A stretch of 64,000 nt of DNA from Phoronis australis (lineage: Eukaryota; Phoronida; Phoronidae): contig NMRA01000790.1 of the NCBI GenBank assembly GCA_002633005.1, positions 1 through 64,000 on the forward strand. Reading direction: 5' to 3'. A program made the translations under genes and the position numbers. The notes under the pieces were generated by a model, which saw only the letters and a program-made list of their open reading frames with translations, ran no database searches and was not told the DNA's origin. Below, one piece after another: positions 11,833-22,460 of this stretch. How positions within the stretch are numbered: the stretch's first letter is position 1; each line of letters starts with the position of its first letter.

Positions 11833-12284
11833 CTGTAACCAAAATACACGAATCATAAAATAATTACCTGCACATCAACACAGGTACAATAGTTTTGTAT
11901 GCATCTGTGAGCAAAAATTCAAATTTAAAAAGACGTGGTTTTGGAGGTGAAAAGTGCACTTAAAATTATCTCGATAAAATTGAAAAAGAACTCTCTAAAA
12001 TATATGTAAATCATTTGAAAATTTACTGAAAACTTTTCATCCAAAATTTCACCAATTCTCAACAAAAATTACTTTGCCTGGACTAGACATTAAATAAATA
12101 AACCAGTGTTTTCACAAGATGGCTCTAGTTGTGGAATGGTGACAACCGTTTCGCAGTTGTCTGGCCCCGACTCCTATGAGATTAATAGATAGAAAATAAC
12201 AGAGAAGTAACATAATAAAAAACTCACCATTTCAAGGTAACATCAACAGTTGCATTAACCAGAGTTCTCAAAGTGCATATTTAC

Positions 12285-12464
12285 CTGTTTCATGTCCTTC
12301 AAGGTTCTGTCAGTGACAATGGCCTGTAAAGCCTTGTGTGCAGGTGATCCAGGTTTCAACCAGGCTCTCTCAATATCGGGCTCGTGCTTACACATGTGAA
12401 ACTTCACTGATGCTGTCCATGAATGCATGTTCACAACATGCCTCAAAATTGACGTCCAGCGCTC
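12285..12464 (-). CDS. Transposase-like exon 5, copy 2
   Basis: Acceptor CTTCACAG|GAGCGC and donor AAACAG|GTAAAT as in copy 1, but 180 nt, with one in-frame codon missing (DRTLKDMKQ). CEHEPD is CKHEPD here. The frame is open. Confidence 0.72.
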
Positions 12465-12870
12465 CTGTGAAGAAAAAATAATCTGATTGTAGTTTCAATT
12501 GGCTTGGGATTTGAAGCAATCAACAACTGTCAGAGTAGTATTTAGTATCATGATCAGTCCAGTTGTCAAAAAATGGTGCATGTCATTGTTGAAAGTAACA
12601 TGAACTGTTCTAGTGATATGTCATACATCAAAATCCGACAGTGGTTTTTGAGGTGTCACATCGCCCAGAAAAAGTGACTACACTATTTGACCACATAAAT
12701 ACATGTGGGCGAAAAAAAATGAGAAAATTACCTCCTCAATGAATGTTTGTGCAAAGCAAACACAAAAATATGGGCAAGGTACGGTGTAAGGCAATTAATC
12801 ATTATTTCAATTATAACTAGTTTTACAGTAAATTTTGGCTGTATTTTTCTTTATGTGAAAGATAAAACAC

Positions 12871-13118
12871 CTTCAACTCCACACCATCTCCATTGCATGT
12901 TTCGGCACTCCACCAAAAATGATTCACAATTGACTTCACCCATGGCTGAAGCTCACGGTTCTCAGCTTTTTTGCAGCTCTGGTCAGCTTGTTGCCCACTC
13001 CTTTGCCTGTGTGCCACACATCAAACTGGTGGTCCGTGTCTGGATGCTTTTCCCGCATCTCTTTTGCAATCTGTGGGTGGCGGTCGGTAGCCAAGATCTT
13101 GATACGAATATCAGCGTC
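12871..13118 (-). pseudogene. Transposase-like exon 4, copy 2, frameshifted (-1)
   Basis: Same exon as 9291-9540 with acceptor TTCAG|GACGCT. Encodes DADIRIKILATDRHPQIAKE, MREKHPDTDHQFDVWHTGK, then breaks at a 6-A run (+ strand T run 12967-12972). Exon length is 248 nt, against 250 in copy 1 and 249 expected for phase 0 to phase 0. The downstream family block NRELQPWVKSIVNHFWWSAE is read in the neighbouring frame. Confidence 0.72.
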
Positions 13119-13347
13119 CTGAAGTTATACAAAATGCTAACCATTATCAAGTTTTTAATTGGCAGAAGAGGAGTGGGTAGCTATATAACTGTTGATAACA
13201 CAGGACCATTACGAAGATCAAGGAATGACGGGAGTTTCGCGGCTACAATTGCTGACATTGGAGCACTTTATATTTAAAATAAATCATGGAGTTAAAACTG
13301 AACTGTAGGCAGTAATATGGATGACAAAAACAGTATCAAATCCTTAC

Positions 13348-13550
13348 AGTTAAATCTTGAATGCATCGCCTCAAGCCCTCAATCTCCATATTATATGAGT
13401 TATTGACTTCAGTCACTTTGACCACGTTGGTAGTTAGCACCTGATTTCCTGTTGGCTCCATCAAGGTGTATGTCCCATATGTTGCGCAGTGACCTGGGCT
13501 GTCGCACCGACCATCCCCAATAACAACCACGCCATCTGGTCCTCTAAATT
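13348..13550 (-). CDS. Transposase-like exon 3, copy 2 (first Asp region)
   Basis: Identical in structure to 9975-10177: 203 nt, phase 1 in and phase 0 out, GDGRCDSPGH motif. The acceptor CAACAAG|AATTTAGAGG is chosen because it alone joins exon 2 in frame (G+AA). Confidence 0.77.
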
Positions 13551-14237
13551 CTTGTTGTCAAAAAATTAGATGCACTAGATTTGTGTAAAGTACAGTAGTT
13601 TTTAAAGAGTTGATGAATTTTCTAAAAATTCTATGTCAAAGTTCTGGTAATAAAAAATAAAGAAAACATAAAAATATTAGCATATCCTATGAAAATTAGC
13701 AGCTTAATTATTTTGTCCAAAATTTCGATGAGAACATATTTTTTGGCATTTTTTAAACAGCTGTATGTATCCATTTGTAAAAATAGGCACTCAACAGACA
13801 ATGTTCTAGTGGAGATACCACGTGACCTTCGTACACACTTCAATCCAATCATGAGAAGTCAAACATTTCATTTTGTTCCAGTACTTCTGAACAATAGACT
13901 AGAATTGATAATTAATAGCGTATTACAATCCCTATGGATTTATTTGGAGAAATCAACCACTATTCATTGACTGCCATTCTATAATGGCACTGCGATATGT
14001 GATACTGCTGGATAACAACGACATCGCAGTATCGTTGACATTATTGAAGAATGCTGTTGACATCATGCAACAATAGAAGTTATGCAATGGATAACTTTTG
14101 AAGTAATCTTAGACTCAGGCTGATGTCTGTATGTTTTTTAAACAATTGAAAAAGTAAATGTGAACATTTTATAAAATTCTTTATATTAATGTTTTGAAAA
14201 CAAAAATGAGATAGCCTGTGAATTGCTCAATACACAC

Positions 14238-14997
14238 CTGCCAACAACACTTGTTGATGATACACCCACATCTCTTTCACGGCTGGCAGGAGGTAGTTCT
14301 TTTGTATGTTATAAAACGTCTTCTCACAAAAGATTTTCAATCTCAATGTATCCGCAATCTCGGATATTGTACTGAACGTATTTCCGGAAAACAACACGGA
14401 TCCGGCCAGCATAATGTTTCCCATGGCTGACTGTCCCATCACAGGCTGGCTTTTCCACACATAAGTGTGGTGGTTGATACATGTGGCCATAATGACCAAC
14501 AAAGTCCCTCTATATTTAACATCCATCTCTACTATCGGTGCACAGCAATTGGGGTCAACAATACATTTGACAAACAATTCTTTTAACGCTGAGCCAAATA
14601 CCAGGTACTGGAAGTTGGTGAAAGCACTGTCGACGGCTTCATCTTCCATTGGAAAATCGTCCTCTTCCTCACTGTCCATGTGATCATCAGGTTGAAATGA
14701 AGACTCCAGAGACGAAGATTCTGAAGAGCTGTCGTCACTGGTGGTTTCTTCCTCTTCAGGTGATGGGGGATGCAGTTGATTGCAGCAAGGTGCAACACAC
14801 TTGGGAGCTTCACCATTACAACATGGAGCTGCACACTTAGAAGGGGGAGGTGGTAGTGGCATTGGTGGTGTCTGCGTTGCAACAGTCACCATCACTGGAC
14901 ATGGCGGTAATGGCGCTCGTTCCTTTGTACAACACATTTCAGGCGGAGCTTCTTTATGCTGTGCCTCTTTCAACTCTTTTTCAGCCAATGAATGAGC
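14238..14997 (-). CDS. Transposase-like exon 2 (linker and N-terminal core)
   Basis: Reverse-strand acceptor CATTTTAG|GCTCATTC, donor GGCAG|GTGTGT, 760 nt, phase 1 out. It opens with AHSLAEKELKEAQ. A Pro/Cys-rich stretch follows, with VTVATQT and two related motifs, KCAAPCCN and KCVAPCCN. Then comes a Ser/Glu/Asp-rich acidic linker (EEEETTSDDSSSESSS and onward). It ends with a conserved core of NFQYLVFGSALKELF, VWKSQPVMGQSAMGN and LFSGNTFSTISE. W-SQP-G---GN and LFSG are hallmarks of the multicopy THAP/DDE-like family. The exon starts in phase 0, while the THAP exon upstream ends in phase 1, so an intermediate exon or a different acceptor is required. Confidence 0.75.
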
Positions 14998-17900
14998 CTA
15001 AAATGTGACATCTAATCAAGGTTGTTTCAATTAACTGACTATGAGCAACAGTAATGAAAGATGAAAGATATTAAAATGAAGTTTAAAATTTTTTGTCATA
15101 TAGCCCAATTTTAGACGAATGAGACTTTTAATGACCATGGAAGCATACTCTCAAGTTCCGTAAATTATTTGCTTTCAACAAATTGCAATACATCTCAATA
15201 CCTCCATTACCTCATGGCAATCGGTGACTGTGTGCTACCAAAGATTCTTGGCAAGCCAAATGTTTGGATTATTTTAGCTAAACTAGATTTATTACATGGA
15301 TAACTCAATTACAAATTACTTACCAAGGCAAATTAAATTAATGCACCAGATGAAGAGTGACAAGCAAACAGAGTAATTTTTTACATTTTTGGTGTGACTT
15401 CAACCTATGACACCTCAAATCGAAACTGTGGTTATCATATTATCATAAGCATTCTTATCTAATATGCACTACAGCTATTAGTACTTAATGATATATCATA
15501 AATATTCTTTCTTAAAAATCTTAACTAGTACTTATGATAAAGGTAAAATTTGTGTCCAGGTATTTATAAGCTTACCACAAATTTAATCTCAGTTTCATAA
15601 ATGCCCGCAGGATGAGATATTGTTATACAATGGGAAACCAAGTGTGAAGTCAATTCATAAATGTAATGAGAGATATTTAATTCTCAATATGAAATCACTG
15701 CCAGGTCAATCAACAAGTATTTTGCAACGTTTAAAGAGTTCACCAGAAGGTCAATTAGGTTCAGTTACAAAAACCTGGAGAAATTGTGTTAGTGACTTAT
15801 CCTAACTTAACTAAATCTTAAGTAATAAATAGCACTAGTTACTGATACACTGCAGGATTCTGGTTACTCTTAGCAATTCTGACAAGCCATACCCAGACAG
15901 CAAGTTACCCTAGAGCAAATTGAAACAGAAGACAAGTGCATCCTTCCCCAAACAGCACATGTGTGAATGTTGCCAATGTAAGTTGTACTGTACCCCTGAA
16001 GGAAAGTGTGTAGTTGAACTACACAGCAATAACAAATTGTTGATAATCATTTTCACCTTAGCAACATTTCACAACTGGTACTGAAACATTATGAAGGGAT
16101 GCACTTGATTAGAAGAACAGGGTAAACTATTGCACAGCCAAGTCAAGTTGGCTCTAAATAATTTTTCTGTGAAGGTAACTTCTCGTTGTTTCTCTAGTTC
16201 AACTTATGCTGAGCAACCGCCATCTGGTTACAGCTTGATACTACCTGTTTTCTGACCAAACTAGCTTATATCTTCACTGCATATAGTACTATAGGGATGT
16301 TAATATCAACTCAGGCCATCATGTCAATGCAAACACAGTAAAATTCTATTGTCTGCAATCAACATAAGTGATGTGAGCATCATAATCAAAGGACTAAGAC
16401 ATCATGCTGTAAAATAAAAAATTCTCTTTGAATTATAACAATTAATACACCAAGGAATAATAAAGGGTAAAATTATGTGTTTTTTTGCAATAATTCAGCA
16501 ACTGTATAAAATTCCTCTGAAAACTTGTTTCCTTACTGACAAGACCCTACTAGGAAATATTGTCAAAATGTTTCATGTTCCCTAGGATGTCATGAAAAGA
16601 TAAAATGTTATGTTTATGAAGAAACAGCTCTATAAGGTGGATGAAACAAGAACACACAAAGACACCTTATAATTTTTACATGACTTTGTCATGAATATCC
16701 ATTTGTCCAGAACATGGTACCGATACCATTGTTTTGTTACAATATATTCCAATAGTACACTCTTAATTTCTAAACAATTAAGATTGCTTTTAAACTCACA
16801 ATCTAAAATGACCCCAAAGAATCACAGATTCATCTACGATCTAAAATTGAAAATCTGTAAAACTTCAGAAAAAATTAAATCTAAACTTCTATTGATACTA
16901 TAGCTAGAGCAGGGACACACTGATAATGCTCCGAAATCAACACACATAAATATTAAAGTAATGTATCTGTATTATTTGGACACCACGCACAAAGTTTTTC
17001 CTAAAACGGGTCTGCAAATTCCAATGAAGTATCCAACTAGGTACAGAAAAATAATAGTCAGTCCTAGGTCAAAGAAGTGAAAAGCAATCTTTATAAAGGG
17101 TCGGTATTCACGAGTGCAAGGCCACCAATAGCATATGCGTACATGTAGTTCACAATTGGTGTGCATTGTGTAGTGCTTACCTAAAACAGAGTGGCAGATC
17201 CTATTCTATTCCAATTTTCCAGACTTTTTTAGCGATTTACTATTTGAACTAGCACATGCTTGATAGCACCTGCATTGTCGTTAATTTGTTCATATCGAGA
17301 GTCAATTTTAAGCAGTTTTAAAATGGGCAAGGGTTTTCTGTTCCAGATTACTACGTATGTCACAGGGTATGCCAGACACTTCTTCAGGATACGTTGATTT
17401 AAAAATTCACTGCAACAACATATACTGTCTCCAATTGACCTGTTAACAATAATGGAAGAGGCTTCCCCTTTTCCTGGATTACAACTGCATTATGCAGGCC
17501 ATTTCCACATACTGATTCAACAATTCATTACAAATATGTACTCAAGTTAATTGACATAAAGAATGAGAGGGCTTCCCCTTCAGTGGTGGCGCACCATAGA
17601 GGGTTGGGTTGTTATAGCCCTCCACTTCTTTCAGTGCTACGCGGCACATGGCGTAAATGTATAAGAGGTGCACCACAGGGGGGCTGAGGGGGCTTTAGCC
17701 CCCCATTTCTTTCAGTTCTGCGCCGCCCATGCCTTTTCAGGTTTTCCAAGAAAACAATGGGCACGCCGGCCACAAGGGATTAGGATAGCGCAGCCACAGT
17801 AATAATGCTAATGGGTAACAATTTCTCAACAAAAAATCGTTGGTCAGTCAGTGGCAGGCCTCTAGCACTCTAACTGAGACTTCGTACTAACATCGCTGTA

Positions 17901-18196
17901 GCGTAAGAAGTTCAAGTGGAGTTAGCGGCGGTTTACAAAGACAAAATTGTCGACTACAATATCCAGCTCGAACATAACATAATCCTAAATATACGAACAT
18001 AGCCAGCCAGTTTACTTCATGGTTAGACAGATTTCCAAACCAAAACACTCTAGCTAAATACACGCAACGATACAAGAACGGGATGTGCGAAGATAATACT
18101 AATATTAGTCACGCCAGGTATTTGATATAAAGATCGCTAGAAGTTGAAATAAACTCATAAAACAGTGTTATATTATAATCGGAAACTGCAACATAC
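14998..18196 (-). other. Long intron or unresolved region between THAP exon and exon 2
   Basis: About 3.2 kb without a recognisable coding block on either strand. A short exon of length 2 modulo 3 is expected somewhere here to reconcile phases, but I could not identify one. The interval contains the GC-rich repeat at 17560-17740. Confidence 0.4.
17560..17740. repeat. Two diverged copies of a GC-rich hairpin-forming repeat
   Basis: GTGGCGCACCATAGAGGGTT...TATAGCCCTCCACTTCTTTCAG (from 17586) and GTGCACCACAGGGGGGCTGA...TTTAGCCCCCCATTTCTTTC (from 17670) are related. The second contains the palindrome GGGGGCTTTAGCCCCC. They resemble the terminal part of a small transposable element. Confidence 0.55.
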
Positions 18197-18587
18197 CTCT
18201 TTCTTTTGCCGCAATTCTTGCTTTTCTACTGGAAGAGACTTGTTTCTCCCCCAACGAAGTTGGTCTCGCATTCACCGTGGCTCTATCGGCGTGGAGAGTC
18301 ATGCCGAAGTCAAACTGTGATGGAACCGCCGTCTCCCTCAACATCCTCCTCGGTTTCGTTTTCATTATTTCTGCCCTAATGTCCTTCACATAGTCATCAT
18401 CAAAGAAATGGTCGCTACAAACCCGGCTATGCTTATTCACGGACGGATTCTTCAGCTTCATAGCTGCCACCCACGACTTCAACAATGGTACGTTACGCAG
18501 AGGCAACCGATGGTATGCGATGTCCCTTCCCTTACAAGACCGGTTTTTTGAGGAGTTTGAACAACCTGGTGCCATACAAAAAGGCAT
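18197..18587 (-). CDS. THAP zinc-finger domain, first exon of transposase-like gene
   Basis: From ATG at 18587 the exon encodes MPFCMAPGCSNSS, then SWVAAMKLKN, SRVCSDHFFDDDYV and ETAVPSQFDFG. This is a complete THAP C2CH zinc finger: C-x4-C near residues 4-9, C-x2-H near 58-61, the invariant Trp, and the AVPxxF box. It is a DNA-binding domain typical of P-element, Kolobok and THAP9-type transposases and their host derivatives. A canonical donor AAGAGAG|GTATGT-like site (exon end 18197, phase 1) follows KER. The start agrees with the usual THAP N-terminus. The exon is intact. Confidence 0.85.
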
Positions 18588-18699
18588 GGCGAACCTTTTA
18601 CAACACTTTAGTCAACTATAAGAAAATAAGGACGACTGATACAAAGATAAACTCTTCACAATATAGCATAAGAAATGAATACGAAAAGCAGCCGAAACC

Positions 18700-18735
18700 A
18701 CGCCGGTCACGTCACTGACACATCAGCCAATCAAC
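18700..18735 (-). promoter_or_regulatory. CRE-like and CCAAT elements upstream of THAP exon
   Basis: TCACGTCA (18707-18714), a CRE-like word, and CCAAT (18727-18731, inverted relative to the gene) lie 120-145 bp upstream of the THAP ATG. The spacing suits a proximal promoter. No TATA box is evident. Confidence 0.3.
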
Positions 18736-18867
18736 GATCGATTTCAGGATTCAGCGTTTTGACCATAAATACTAATCGGCTTTTGTTTGGCGCGCAAGTC
18801 GGGCAAATGTGAGTTTTATTTGTTGGTTGGAACCGATTAACTGCAACATTATTTTGACTACAGTCCC

Positions 18868-18945
18868 CTTTTAAGGTCGGTGACCAGCAAACTCAAGGTC
18901 CCGGGTTCGACTCCGTCCTCGGTTTCCCGCCAAATCGTTATCTCA
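18868..18945 (+). other. tRNA-like segment with exact B box, possible SINE piece
   Basis: GGTTCGACTCC at 18904-18914 fits the pol III B-box consensus GGTTCGANTCC exactly. GGTCGGTGACC upstream could be a degraded A box. A full cloverleaf could not be folded by eye, so I do not call a tRNA gene; a tRNA-derived SINE remnant is more likely. Confidence 0.35.
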
Positions 18946-19889
18946 CTANAGTCGCCGACTTTATCACGACACCACTGAGTGGGTGACGTCATCGAACGTG
19001 GAAATAGAATACTTAAATGAGCACGCGCAACAATCGCATGTTCAGCAAAGGGCATTGCACCGACACTTATACGCTATGAAAAATAAGACGCATAATTTCC
19101 ATAAAAACGATATTTTAATTTGGTGAAATTTTTCTCTCGTGTTCTCTCACTTGTAAATCACCGATCTCTAATTTGAATGCAGGTGTCGTGTGGTCGGGAT
19201 CCTTTGACTTGAGCATTATAGTCAGTTACTAGTGGTAACCTACTTTAGCAGACGATATATTCCCGGTCGAAGCTTAGCATGATAAAATGTGTAGTAAGTT
19301 ATAATAGTTGCTAAACCTTAATGTATAGATTCACTTTATTTCTGTTTTGTTTTATTTTTCAATTGGTTTTGAGTGAAAGCATTGTTTTACAAAAATATCT
19401 CGGCTTTTCTTCAAAGGTCACGACCTCCGACCCCGGGCCTCTGACATACATATAGAAAGTAGTTACAAAGCCGAGGCGAGTCGAGAAAGGTAGTTCGATT
19501 TATTGCAATGTTTCTCGTTCAGTATGTGGCGATAATTCTCCAAAATCCACTCGGGCTCTAGATAATGGGGGATAACGACTTCGCCATGCAATAATCTATA
19601 TATATATATATGTATCGTATATATGTATATAACAACTTCACAGAGGACCAACATACGGCAGAGTGAAATACATACACAAAGCGTACCGAGAGTGTGTAAT
19701 GGCTTGTGAGAGAGGGGTAAAGAAGACGTCTTTACTTGAACACCACTTTATTGCGGACTGACTAACTACTGTTCAACAACATGTTTTTGCAATACACAAG
19801 ACCACATGCATATGAGTGGCATTTCGTAGAACTGTTTGGCAAGACTTATATAATAAACCATTCTAACTAATTCTGCCATATAAGGTAAG

Positions 19890-20188
19890 TGGTTGCGTTC
19901 CAAAAATGCTTGTCTGCGAATGTTTCGGTACTTCTTGTGGCCATAGTGTTCATCAAAACATTTCAAAACCACCTCTAAATAATACCTGTCTTCCGGCGAC
20001 AAATCAAATGTATTAAACAATTTGACAACATCTGCCCCAAGGAAATGAAGTAAAATGTTTACTTTTTGTTTACCTGACGCATCCTCATGTCCGCTTGCAA
20101 TCAGGTAAATGTCAAATCGCTGTCGCCACTTGCTCCAACTTTCTCCTGTTTTGTCAGTCTCTAGCTGTACAAACGGTTCTGGTCTAGC
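19890..20188 (-). pseudogene. Gag-like fragment of LTR element
   Basis: A frame open from 20188 encodes ETDKTGESWSKWRQRFDIYL, ASGHEDASGKQKVNILLHFL and FNTFDLSPEDRYYLEVVLKC, ending at FLERNH where it enters LTR sequence. W-x2-W-x3-F, LLH-x2-G and the FNTF/CF-EHYGHKK blocks match Ty3/gypsy capsid regions found widely in invertebrates. There is no ATG; a TAA precedes it. About 100 codons survive out of a gag of several hundred. Confidence 0.7.
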
Positions 20189-20236
20189 TTAGCAGCCTTT
20201 GTTTAGAACAGTAAGCAACAACTGAACAAAAAATCG

Positions 20237-20252
20237 CCAACTCCTGACACTA
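20237..20252 (-). other. Primer-binding-site-like sequence
   Basis: The reverse strand reads TAGTGTCAGGAGTTGG immediately after the 5' LTR end. It resembles the complement of a tRNA-Leu 3' end (TGG plus TGTCAG-type), used by several invertebrate gypsy-like elements. Confidence 0.5.
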
Positions 20253-21570
20253 TGTAATGGCTTGTGGAGAGAGGGGTAAAGAAGACGTCTTTACTTGAAC
20301 ACTACTTTATTGCGGACTGACTAACTACTGTTCAACAACGTGCTTTTGCAATACACAAGACCACATGCATATGAGTGACATTTCATAGAACTTTTTGGCA
20401 AGACTTATATAATAAACCATTCTAACTAATTGTGCCATATAAGGTAAGTGTAGTTCCAGTACAAATCACAATACTATTACAGAGTGGAATAGATGAAATG
20501 ATTGCAAGACAATATTCTGCTTATCAAGCGACACCAAACTAAAAGACAAACGGGAAATTTCTTCGGTTTTTAGGCACTTGCATTTATAAAATCCGCTGTC
20601 GGGCATTTGGGCATATTTCATTCAACAAAATTCGCTGTCTGTACATCTTTGTTGCAGGGAACATTTCACCTTAAAATGTTTTGGCTTAGACCTAGATGAC
20701 AGGCTTTGTACCCTCATGTCCCGCTTTCGATCCCATTGTTCCGTTTTTTTCGTTCTTGAACGTTGACCGTGACAGCTATGCAACAGGTGTCCAAAATAAC
20801 ATTGTCTCTTTTAATAAATATTGTTGTTTTCCAAAGTCCACTTTTTTAGTACATTGCAATCATCAAAATTAAGTTTTGTTCCACTGTGTTTTGTTTACGA
20901 TAGCCTACACTACATTCATCAGGATCAAAAACTTTTATTTTCTGAAGGAAATAGTTGATGTCTATACTTTTCAAATTCTTTTGTTGAATTTTATTTCATT
21001 CTTTCAATGGCAAACTTCAGTTGATTACAACACATTGCAACTACTGTCTCTTTGTTGAGAGGCCTCAACCTCTATTGGTTAACCTTTTTGGGGAACACAG
21101 TTGGGCAACAGGAATTACATGTAAGTGCATCACACTTTACCGGTGTGATCTTAATAACTCCTCAGAAAGCAGTAAAGTTCTGGAACAACGTGATTGAATT
21201 TTGCATATGTCTCGCAGACTACAGCGACAATTGGCAACATTACCTCCAATAAAATCATAAAGCGCAACAGACATTGTTGGATGATGGCTATGATTAATTT
21301 AGCTTGAAAGCCTGAGAACCAAGTATGTATTCTCAGATATAGAAACAATGTTTGTTTAATATGAATAAGTACCACATATATTGCATGTTTTGCCAAGAAA
21401 TTTCCTCATCTTTTGATGTTATTAATGTTTGTCTTTTGCATTCTTGCTCGACTTCGGAGGCCAAAATCGGAACACATTAGACTAAAAATTGCCTTCATAT
21501 GCGTTTCTTTCTTTAATTATGTTACTCCATGCAATAGGGATGTTTACTTGTGTTAATGTTCTTTTCACAG

Positions 21571-21669
21571 AACGGACGTACTCCACTTCATGCAGCAGTA
21601 TATTTTGGCGAAGCAAGCCACTTAAAGGTACTGCTAGAGCATAATGCCAATGTGAACGCCCTGGATAAG
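21571..21669 (+). CDS. Ankyrin-repeat exon A1 (33 residues)
   Basis: Acceptor CTTTTCACAG, donor AAG|GTACAG, 99 nt, phase 0 both sides. It encodes one full ankyrin repeat starting NGRTPLHAAVYFG, with VLLEHNANVNALDK at the end. TPLH, the LL helix and the ANVNA-DK turn are all present. One exon equals one repeat, so exons can be added or skipped without changing frame. It belongs to a larger gene whose ends are outside the window or unseen. Confidence 0.85.
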
Positions 21670-22359
21670 GTACAGTAGTCATTGTGTGAAATATAAATCG
21701 ACATACGAAGCAATCTGTTGTCTTCTTCTAAAATTGTGTTTACCTCTTGACGTTGGATATTAAGGTTTTATCGAACCTTATATATTGACATTCATTCTAA
21801 CTCATATATCAGTAAAAATATATTTTCTGAAAGAAAATGGTAAAAAATTGCAAAAATATGTTTTATGTGGATGTGCTATTGTATTCATTATGTTAACATC
21901 ATTTTGAATCAAAATTACAAGGAAGATCAATTCCATACCAAAATAACCTCTTAGAGAATTTCAATGAATTCCTTTTTAAATGAAAACATCAACCTCAAAA
22001 TATGTTGTAGGAATTTTTAGTTTACTCTGTTTGTTTTGTTTCTACACCAAAGTTACTCATAAAGCGTAAGATATTTTTGTAAAAATTGCAATCGTATTTG
22101 TCATACATGCAGAGTTCGCAAAATGTAGTTGTTTAAAAACAGAATAGCAACAAAGTAAATGGCAGAATTAATAAAATAACGAAAACGGGTACATTTATGA
22201 AACATGTGGTACGGATAATGGAAATTCTTTGCTGCATTACACTCACTTAAATCATGAGTAACGATTAACATGATTGTGACAGTCAAGCCCAATGTAAATT
22301 CGGAAAATATACTTGAAACAAGCATAATCAAAGAAATCAATTATGATTGATCTAAGGCC

Positions 22360-22460
22360 CGTCAACATCTCAAACCCCACACACCAAAACCCCCTCGATC
22401 CACAATGCCCTTGACCCCCAACCCACAACCCCTCTAACCAGTCTACGCAAGCTCGACTTT
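22360..22460. repeat. C-rich degenerate minisatellite (also 24755-24850 and 46390-46490)
   Basis: Repeated CCCCCTCGACCC-like and CAACCCACAACCCC phrases. Related G-rich tracts on the other strand occur at about 23600-23680, 32790-32875, 47400-47470, 55225-55315 and 61890-61975. They mark fixed points in the duplicated intron units. Confidence 0.65.

Larger units (their letters stand above)
11247..14619. repeat. Duplicated block, copy 2 (transposase gene exons 2-6)
   Basis: This block repeats 7667-11245 without the 205-bp local duplication and continues smoothly into the complete exon 2. Intron sequences are as similar as exons, which argues for recent or allelic origin. Confidence 0.85.
1464..18870. 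mobile_element. Candidate large TTAA-target (Kolobok-like) transposon with P2X7-ballast cargo gene
   Basis: The left end is TTAA followed by AAGGGAACTGTA (1464-1475), cutting a satellite copy. The right end is TACAGTCCCCTT (18859-18870) followed by TTAA; its reverse complement AAGGGGACTGTA matches the left end at 11 of 12 positions. Termini of the form RRG at TTAA targets are described for Kolobok transposons. Inside, the P2X7-like gene starts 250 bp from the left end and the THAP/DDE gene 283 bp from the right end, both pointing inward. The right flank is not satellite sequence, so the two ends may not belong to one insertion event; a single-N join at 18949 lies close by. The span includes a probable 3.5-kb assembly duplication. 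The unit is an inference; the termini and gene layout are seen directly. Confidence 0.5.
19695..20481 (-). mobile_element. Internally deleted LTR retrotransposon (Ty3/gypsy-like) with 5-bp TSD
   Basis: The element runs from TGTAATGG to CTATTACA and is flanked by GAGTG on both sides (19690-19694 and 20482-20486). Paralogous empty sites at about 27785 and 49262 have GAGAGTGGCATAGATGA with one GAGTG. The right LTR (20253-20481, 229 bp) is the 5' LTR in the element's orientation. The left LTR (19695-19889) is truncated and fused directly to a gag fragment, so nearly all of the interior, including pol, is missing. A primer-binding-site-like sequence follows the 5' LTR. Confidence 0.85.

Noticed and set aside
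18868-18945. tRNA gene
   Set aside because: Only the B box fits; no credible acceptor stem or anticodon arm, and the right side runs into an N.
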